Shown here: in pieces, positions 6,553-11,012 of the stretch
How the letters are laid out: each line of letters begins with the position of its first letter
Position numbering within the stretch: position 1 is the stretch's first letter
Source: Bacteroides sp. UBA1773
GTDB taxonomy: Bacteria; Bacteroidota; Bacteroidia; Bacteroidales; Bacteroidaceae
Reading direction: 5' to 3'
Length of the DNA: 11,012 nucleotides
Assembly: GCA_002315285.1 (NCBI GenBank)
Contig: DCGR01000077.1
Location: 1 to 11,012 of the forward strand
Translations under genes and position numbers: made by a program
Notes under the pieces: generated by a model
Databases searched by the model: none
The model's input: the letters and a program-made list of their open reading frames with translations, nothing else
Told to the model about the DNA's origin: nothing

Positions 6553-6557
6553 TTACC

Positions 6558-9500
6558 TCAGGGCAACACCAACCGAGCGTATCGGATGTATTTGCGTTGC
6601 CATGTATAGGTGATGTGGATGGCATTGTCTGCACCCTGAATCACGGCTGGATAGGAATATTCACCGGGTAGGGTTTCCAAGTCGAGCAACTTGCTCCATC
6701 TTACGCCATCGGCCGATAGGAACACCGACAAGGGTGAACGTGGCCCGCCATGCTTGCCTGGGTTGTTTCCCACAGGATTGCACACCAGCAGGAAACGTCC
6801 GTCGTGCAAGGTTACGGCATCCAGTCCTGAATTGTTCTGCGGAAAATCCGTAAAGCTGACAGCACTCCAGCTGTCACCATTGTCGTGGCTGAAAGTCTGG
6901 GCCAGACGGCTGTTCTGCGAACGGGCTATCGCCTGTAAGGTGCCATCGGGATGGATGAGGATGGAGGGCTGGATGACATAGGCGGAGTCGGGTGCGTTGA
7001 TGGGACCTACCTTGCGCCAGGTCTTGCCGTGGTTGTCGGAAATCTCAAAGTGTATGGACCAGCCGTTGCGCTCATCGCTCGATGGGGCAATGATGCGGCC
7101 ATTGGCCAGCATCACAGGTTTGTTTTTGATGGCTCCAAACAGGCCATCCTTCATCACCTTATCGTGTTTCCAGTCAGTACCTTGGTTGTTGCTGCGTGCA
7201 ATGTGTCCCTTCCATTCCTTCACCTTGGGTCCTGTCTTGTAGAACAGCAGCAACGACCCCTTTTCGGGCTGGAACAGCACGGGGTTCCAACAGGCATGTT
7301 GCGCATCGCGTGCAATCATCGTCGGAGTGCTCCATGTGCCTTCCTTCTCTTTCCTGGCACTCCAGATATCGACATCGTCGGCACTCTCTCGCGTGCCACC
7401 AAACCAGGCGGTCAGCAATGAGCCGTCGGGCAATTCCGTGATGGTGGACGCGTGGCACGATGGGGTGGGCGCTTGTTCTTTGAAAATGAACTCCTGCGTC
7501 AGCTCGTATGTCTCGTAGCGATACAATGCGAAACTGTTCTTCGTGGGCAAGGAGAAACAAATGTCTCCGTTTTCATCGGAATTTGCCACTGTCTGCGTTC
7601 CACTGCCACACACCGGTTCGAGCTTCATCCGCAGGTGTGCAGGAAGCCAGGTGTGTAGGCTCCGTGTCGGTTCTTCATTGTCCTCACGAAACACGAGGAA
7701 GTAACCCGAGTGGTCGGATGTGATGGATTGGAATCCCGTCCATGAGCGGCCGGAAGGTTCTTCGCCTATGGGGAAGATGAACCCCTGGTGAAGGTCGTTG
7801 CGCACCGCCTTGTATTTCTCCACGAATGGCTGTATGGCGGGTATGGCTTCCTGCGGCAAGCCAGTAGCCTCCATCCATGCAAGGGGTTCGCCCATCATGG
7901 CGATGGCAAACACATAGCTGAAATCGTAGCGTTGTGGTGCGAACGCATCGTTCTGTGGGTATTTGTCGGCATTGCGCCATTTGTTCAGGAATTCTATCTG
8001 CAACCGTTCTGGCTGCACATAGTGCGAAAGCTGCCACAGCGAGCGCAGGGTGCGGTAAGGGTAGTAGTTGCCCCAGTCGGTGTAACGGTTTTCAAGGAAT
8101 ATGTTGCCGTATTCGTTCATGGTGAGGAATCCGAATCGCCTGCCCGCTGTCACATCGAGGTTGAACACCACCTTTTGGCGGGTCGCTTCCATGACGCTGT
8201 CGAAAAGCTTGCGAAGATTCTCTTCCGCCGTTTTCGATGCAATGCGTATGCCGTCTATCTTGAAGTGGCAGATGCCATATTTCTTGTGTAATCCGATGAT
8301 GGCGTTGGCATCGCGCTCCCAGTCGGCGAACTCGTCCTGTATGCTTGGGTTGAACCACAGTCCGATTTTCATGCCCAATCGGGTGGCCTTATCGACCACC
8401 GGCTGAAGTCCATGGGGAAACTTGATGGTGTCGGGTTCCCAATAGTCGGTCCTCGCCCAGATGTTCTCAAACGAGCCTTTGGCCACCTTTGAGTTGGGAC
8501 TCTTGCCTGTCTGCCATCCGTCATCGAGTTGATACACGTCGATACCCATCTCATGGGCATAGTCAAGTTCACGGAGGCAGAATTGCTCGTTCACCCTCGA
8601 GTCCTGGCTGCGGTCGCCCCAGGTGTTCATCATCACCATCTCATCGCGCAGGGTGTGGAACTTGCGGAGTCTTTTCTGATAGCTGCGCAATGCCATCATG
8701 GCCGACAGGTCGCTGCCATCGGTCACTCCCAGCACACAGCCGTTGAGGCGTGTCCACTTGTCGGGCGCGATATGTTCGGGTGCCACCCCCAGGCCCGTCA
8801 CCGTGAACGCTCCGAAATTGGAGATGAAGTCCGCACCGCCGTAGGCTATCTGTGCATCTGGATTGGGCGACTCTTTGATGAAGAACAAGCCTTGTGGGGT
8901 CTCGCCGTTATGGAGCAGCAGGAAGTTGCCCCGATGCGATGACTTGCGGTAGGAAATGAAGCGGTTCGTCCTTACCAGATTGTCGTTCCAGTCGGTCACA
9001 TCCACCAGTTCCACCACCTTTCCGTGCCAGTGCTTCCCTTGCAGTTGTACACCATCGATGGTAGGTTCGCCAGCCAGCGTAATCATGTCGTGGGCCGACT
9101 CGATGTTCTTCTTATCCACTGTCCCGACCTTCTCCGCACTGCTTGCAGGAGCCACATGTCCTTTGATCCACGTGTCGCATGCAATGGCGGGGGTGTCGTC
9201 GTAGATGCGGAACACACGATGCACCTGCAGGCTATCCATCGTGTAATCCACATTCACTGCCAAGTATGCGTCGTGGATGTCGTTTTCGGCCACTCTCTCT
9301 ACCTTCATCGAGGCGTTGGTGCCTCGATGCACCGATTTCGTAAGCACCATGTCGGCTATGGGTTGGCCAATGGGATAGGAGAATCCCTTTTCCTTGTTGA
9401 CGATTGCCGTGGTACACAGGTTTCCTCCATTCCACGCAAACCGTCGCTCGATGCGCGCGTTGCCCATCACCAATGTGTCGTTGCTGAGGTGGGCATAGCT

Positions 9501-9608
9501 TTGTTGTTGGGCAAGCGAAACGTTGCTGCAGAAAACGAGGAATAGAGCCGATGAAATCAGCGATTTTCTTGATATGTGGTGTCGTAACGCATGGGATTGT
9601 TTGGTCAT
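6558..9608 (-). CDS. Secreted fusion: GH36-like alpha-galactosidase plus BNR/Asp-box propeller
   Basis: The 1016-residue protein has a signal peptide (1-33, cleavage after VSLA). Residues about 36-315 form a beta-sandwich and about 320-600 a TIM barrel of clan GH-D/GH36 type: YQLDDGWQ (359-366), KIGLWFNP (414-421), HFKID (448-452) with Asp452 the likely nucleophile, and NRYTDWGNYYPYRTLR (507-522) with Asp511 the likely acid/base. Residues about 610-700 are a C-terminal beta domain. Residues about 712-1016 are a BNR_2-like propeller (PF13088) with Asp boxes near 806-813, 857-865, 907-915 and 965-972, beginning PTPSCHASTI; the sialidase FRIP motif is absent. The two halves are joined almost without a linker. 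It probably removes alpha-galactosyl residues in the periplasm or outside; the second activity is unknown. The ATG at 9608 gives the shorter signal peptide; an ATG at 9632, 5 bases after the preceding stop codon, is the alternative. Confidence 0.85.
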   Translation of the reverse strand: MTKQSHALRHHISRKSLISSALFLVFCSNVSLAQQQSYAHLSNDTLVMGNARIERRFAWNGGNLCTTAIVNKEKGFSYPIGQPIADMVLTKSVHRGTNASMKVERVAENDIHDAYLAVNVDYTMDSLQVHRVFRIYDDTPAIACDTWIKGHVAPASSAEKVGTVDKKNIESAHDMITLAGEPTIDGVQLQGKHWHGKVVELVDVTDWNDNLVRTNRFISYRKSSHRGNFLLLHNGETPQGLFFIKESPNPDAQIAYGGADFISNFGAFTVTGLGVAPEHIAPDKWTRLNGCVLGVTDGSDLSAMMALRSYQKRLRKFHTLRDEMVMMNTWGDRSQDSRVNEQFCLRELDYAHEMGIDVYQLDDGWQTGKSPNSKVAKGSFENIWARTDYWEPDTIKFPHGLQPVVDKATRLGMKIGLWFNPSIQDEFADWERDANAIIGLHKKYGICHFKIDGIRIASKTAEENLRKLFDSVMEATRQKVVFNLDVTAGRRFGFLTMNEYGNIFLENRYTDWGNYYPYRTLRSLWQLSHYVQPERLQIEFLNKWRNADKYPQNDAFAPQRYDFSYVFAIAMMGEPLAWMEATGLPQEAIPAIQPFVEKYKAVRNDLHQGFIFPIGEEPSGRSWTGFQSITSDHSGYFLVFREDNEEPTRSLHTWLPAHLRMKLEPVCGSGTQTVANSDENGDICFSLPTKNSFALYRYETYELTQEFIFKEQAPTPSCHASTITELPDGSLLTAWFGGTRESADDVDIWSARKEKEGTWSTPTMIARDAQHACWNPVLFQPEKGSLLLFYKTGPKVKEWKGHIARSNNQGTDWKHDKVMKDGLFGAIKNKPVMLANGRIIAPSSDERNGWSIHFEISDNHGKTWRKVGPINAPDSAYVIQPSILIHPDGTLQAIARSQNSRLAQTFSHDNGDSWSAVSFTDFPQNNSGLDAVTLHDGRFLLVCNPVGNNPGKHGGPRSPLSVFLSADGVRWSKLLDLETLPGEYSYPAVIQGADNAIHITYTWQRKYIRYARLVLP

Positions 9609-9637
9609 GGTGGCTATTTTCTGAATGAACATTCGGA

Positions 9638-10825
9638 TTATTTGTTCCCCTTGAGGGCCTTGGCGGCAGCTTCGCGTTGCTTGCACAATTCGGTCCATTT
9701 AGGCGACTGTTCCTTGAGCAGGTTCAGGCGCTTGATGACCTCCGGGATGTCTATTTTCTGTGGGCACATCTGTGCACAGCTTCCACATTGCAGACATCGC
9801 GTGGGTTGCTTTTGTGGGGGCAGGGCTTCCAACTTCATGATGGGTACCAGCGAGAAGCCAAGGTTGAGGTCGTTGTAGGAGTTCATCAGCGAAGGGATGT
9901 CGAGTTCCTGCGGACAGCTGCTGCAGCAATATCGGCAGGCGGTACACGGCACGGAGTTGCGCTTCCTGTCGGCGATGGCTTGCAGCAACAGCTGTTCCTC
10001 GTCCGAGAGCAGGCTGACACGTTCGAAAGTGTGTACGTTGTCCTTCATCTGTTCCAAGCTCGACATTCCGCTCAGAATCATGGTAGGCTGGGGCACCGTC
10101 TGCAACCAGCGGAAAGCCCATGCCGCCACGCTCTCGTCGGGTCGTGCCTGGAGCAGGGGTGCAGCCTCCTCGGCCGACAGGTTGGCCAACAGGCCACCAC
10201 GCACGGGTTCCATCACCCATAGTGGGATGTTCCGTTCGCGGAGCAACCGGCATTTCTTGTCGGCTTGCTGCAAGCTCCAGTCCAGGTAGTTCACCTGAAG
10301 CTGGCAGAAGTCCATGTGCGCCCCATAGGGAGAATCCAGAAAACGCAATAAGGTAGGATATTCGCCGTGGCAGGAAAAGCCAAGATGCCGGATCCTGCCT
10401 TTGCACTTCTGCTCCACGAAATAATCGAGCATTCCCCATTGTTCGTCAAGATATACGTCGATGGATTTCTCATACACGTTGTGCATGAGGTAGAAATCGA
10501 AGTAATCTACCTTGCACTTCTGCAGCTGTTCCTCAAACACTTCGTCGGGATGATACTCGCTGGCTATCTGGTGCCCGGGGTATTTGTTGGCAAGAAAGAA
10601 GCTGTGGCGGGGATAATGGCTCAAGGCTTCGCCAAGAACGATTTCCGACAAGCCGTTGTGATAAGGATAGGCCGTGTCGAAGTAGTTGATTCCATGGGCA
10701 ATGGCGTAGGCTGTCATGGCTGCCACGGCATCACGGTCAATCGTCCCATCACTGTGTTGCGGCAAGCGCATCGCGCCGAATCCCAAATTGGAAAGTCTCT
10801 CTCCCTTGAATTCTTTGTAAATCAT
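9638..10825 (-). CDS. Aldo/keto reductase with C-terminal 4Fe-4S ferredoxin-like domain
   Basis: The 395-residue cytosolic oxidoreductase of COG1453 type has an AKR TIM barrel at residues 1-285 with the catalytic tetrad visible: Asp50 and Tyr55 in FDTAYPYHNG, Lys81 in LANKYPG and His115 in YLMHNVY. Residues 290-360 carry two cysteine clusters, C294-x2-C-x2-CC-x2-CP (C294, C297, C300, C301, C304) and C344-x2-C-x2-C-x3-CP (C344, C347, C350, C354), expected to hold 4Fe-4S centres. Members of this group reduce or oxidise carbonyl/alcohol substrates, with electrons routed through the clusters; this substrate is unknown. It is the first gene of the operon: 29 bases separate its stop codon from the preferred start of the GH36/BNR gene. 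The ATG at 10825 follows the promoter box by about 24 bases and begins the usual strand MIYKEFKGERLSNLGFG. Confidence 0.88.
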   Translation of the reverse strand: MIYKEFKGERLSNLGFGAMRLPQHSDGTIDRDAVAAMTAYAIAHGINYFDTAYPYHNGLSEIVLGEALSHYPRHSFFLANKYPGHQIASEYHPDEVFEEQLQKCKVDYFDFYLMHNVYEKSIDVYLDEQWGMLDYFVEQKCKGRIRHLGFSCHGEYPTLLRFLDSPYGAHMDFCQLQVNYLDWSLQQADKKCRLLRERNIPLWVMEPVRGGLLANLSAEEAAPLLQARPDESVAAWAFRWLQTVPQPTMILSGMSSLEQMKDNVHTFERVSLLSDEEQLLLQAIADRKRNSVPCTACRYCCSSCPQELDIPSLMNSYNDLNLGFSLVPIMKLEALPPQKQPTRCLQCGSCAQMCPQKIDIPEVIKRLNLLKEQSPKWTELCKQREAAAKALKGNK

Positions 10826-10848
10826 GGTTCATTGTTCATTTGTTTGTG

Positions 10849-10856
10849 CAAATATA
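10849..10856 (-). promoter_or_regulatory. Promoter -7 box for the leftward four-gene operon
   Basis: On the minus strand TATATTTG (plus 10849-10856) is an exact TAnnTTTG, followed by CAC. Transcription should begin near 10842, leaving a leader of under 20 bases before the AKR start. I find no TTTG or TTG at the expected -33 distance, so the promoter may be weak or activator-dependent. Confidence 0.6.
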
Positions 10857-10899
10857 GTAAAACTTGGAGAATGATACGGTGGTTTTGCCGATTTTTGGT

Positions 10900-10907
10900 T
10901 ATCTTTA
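10900..10907 (+). promoter_or_regulatory. Possible divergent promoter box
   Basis: TATCTTTA is one base off TAnnTTTG and has a T-rich stretch before it, but the nearest upstream TTTG (10884-10887) is only 12 bases away, too close for a normal -33 element. No ATG follows before the window ends, so any rightward gene would start beyond 11012. The remaining sequence to the window edge is AT-rich and shows no other feature I can support. Confidence 0.22.
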
Positions 10908-11012
10908 CCGCCAATTTGTAGAAAACAGTAAACTTAGTAACGTGTAAGAAATAACTTATAACATTTTTACTTTAGGTTTTGGAGATTTTTTTGCTTGCTT
11001 TTTGAGGGAGTT

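Noticed and set aside
6558..7470. Calling the C-terminal half a sialidase
   Set aside because: Asp boxes are present but the FRIP motif of sialidases is not. A BNR-type propeller of unknown activity is the safer call.
1..11012. CRISPR arrays, tRNA, rRNA or integrase/transposase genes
   Set aside because: I saw no regularly spaced direct repeats, no cloverleaf with a TTCGA-type arm outside coding sequence, and no recombinase-like protein on either strand.

Overview
The window looks like chromosome from a member of the Bacteroidota, most likely order Bacteroidales and possibly a Prevotella/Segatella relative. The evidence is promoter boxes of the TAnnTTTG type (313-320, 1088-1095, and on the minus strand 3207-3214 and 10849-10856), A-rich leaders with little Shine-Dalgarno sequence, coding DNA clearly richer in GC than the spacers, and secreted carbohydrate-active proteins typical of gut or oral Bacteroidales. 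The genus is inference.

Left part (1-2708, genes on +). A dispersed repeat (1-171, cut by the window edge) is followed by a perfect 20-bp inverted repeat (228-285) and a promoter. Three small genes follow: a GNAT N-acetyltransferase, a cysteine-rich DUF3795-type protein with its own promoter, and a sodium:dicarboxylate (SDF) family symporter whose cation- and substrate-binding motifs are atypical.

Middle (2699-3341). A minus-strand hypothetical gene overlaps the 3' end of the symporter and appears to be split by a frameshift at a five-base homopolymer. A good minus-strand promoter and a leader hairpin lie upstream of it. A seven-codon plus-strand ORF with a Bacteroidales-looking translation start lies opposite that promoter.

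Right part (3342-10825, all on -). A probable four-gene operon reads leftward from a promoter at about 10850. In transcription order it encodes a cytosolic aldo/keto reductase with a C-terminal two-cluster 4Fe-4S domain; a secreted fusion of a GH36-like alpha-galactosidase and a BNR/Asp-box propeller; a lipoprotein with a GH43/GH32/GH130-like five-bladed propeller; and a secreted flavoprotein with a carbohydrate-binding-like N-terminal domain. This set suggests use of a galactose-containing glycan with redox steps, but no SusC/SusD pair or regulator is in the window.

The most unusual structure is a roughly 183-bp MITE-like repeat. One copy sits at the left edge; the other (6370-6552) fills almost the whole spacer between the second and third operon genes. 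It has about 26-bp terminal inverted repeats, a candidate TTA target duplication, and an internal long hairpin whose base pairs covary between the two copies.
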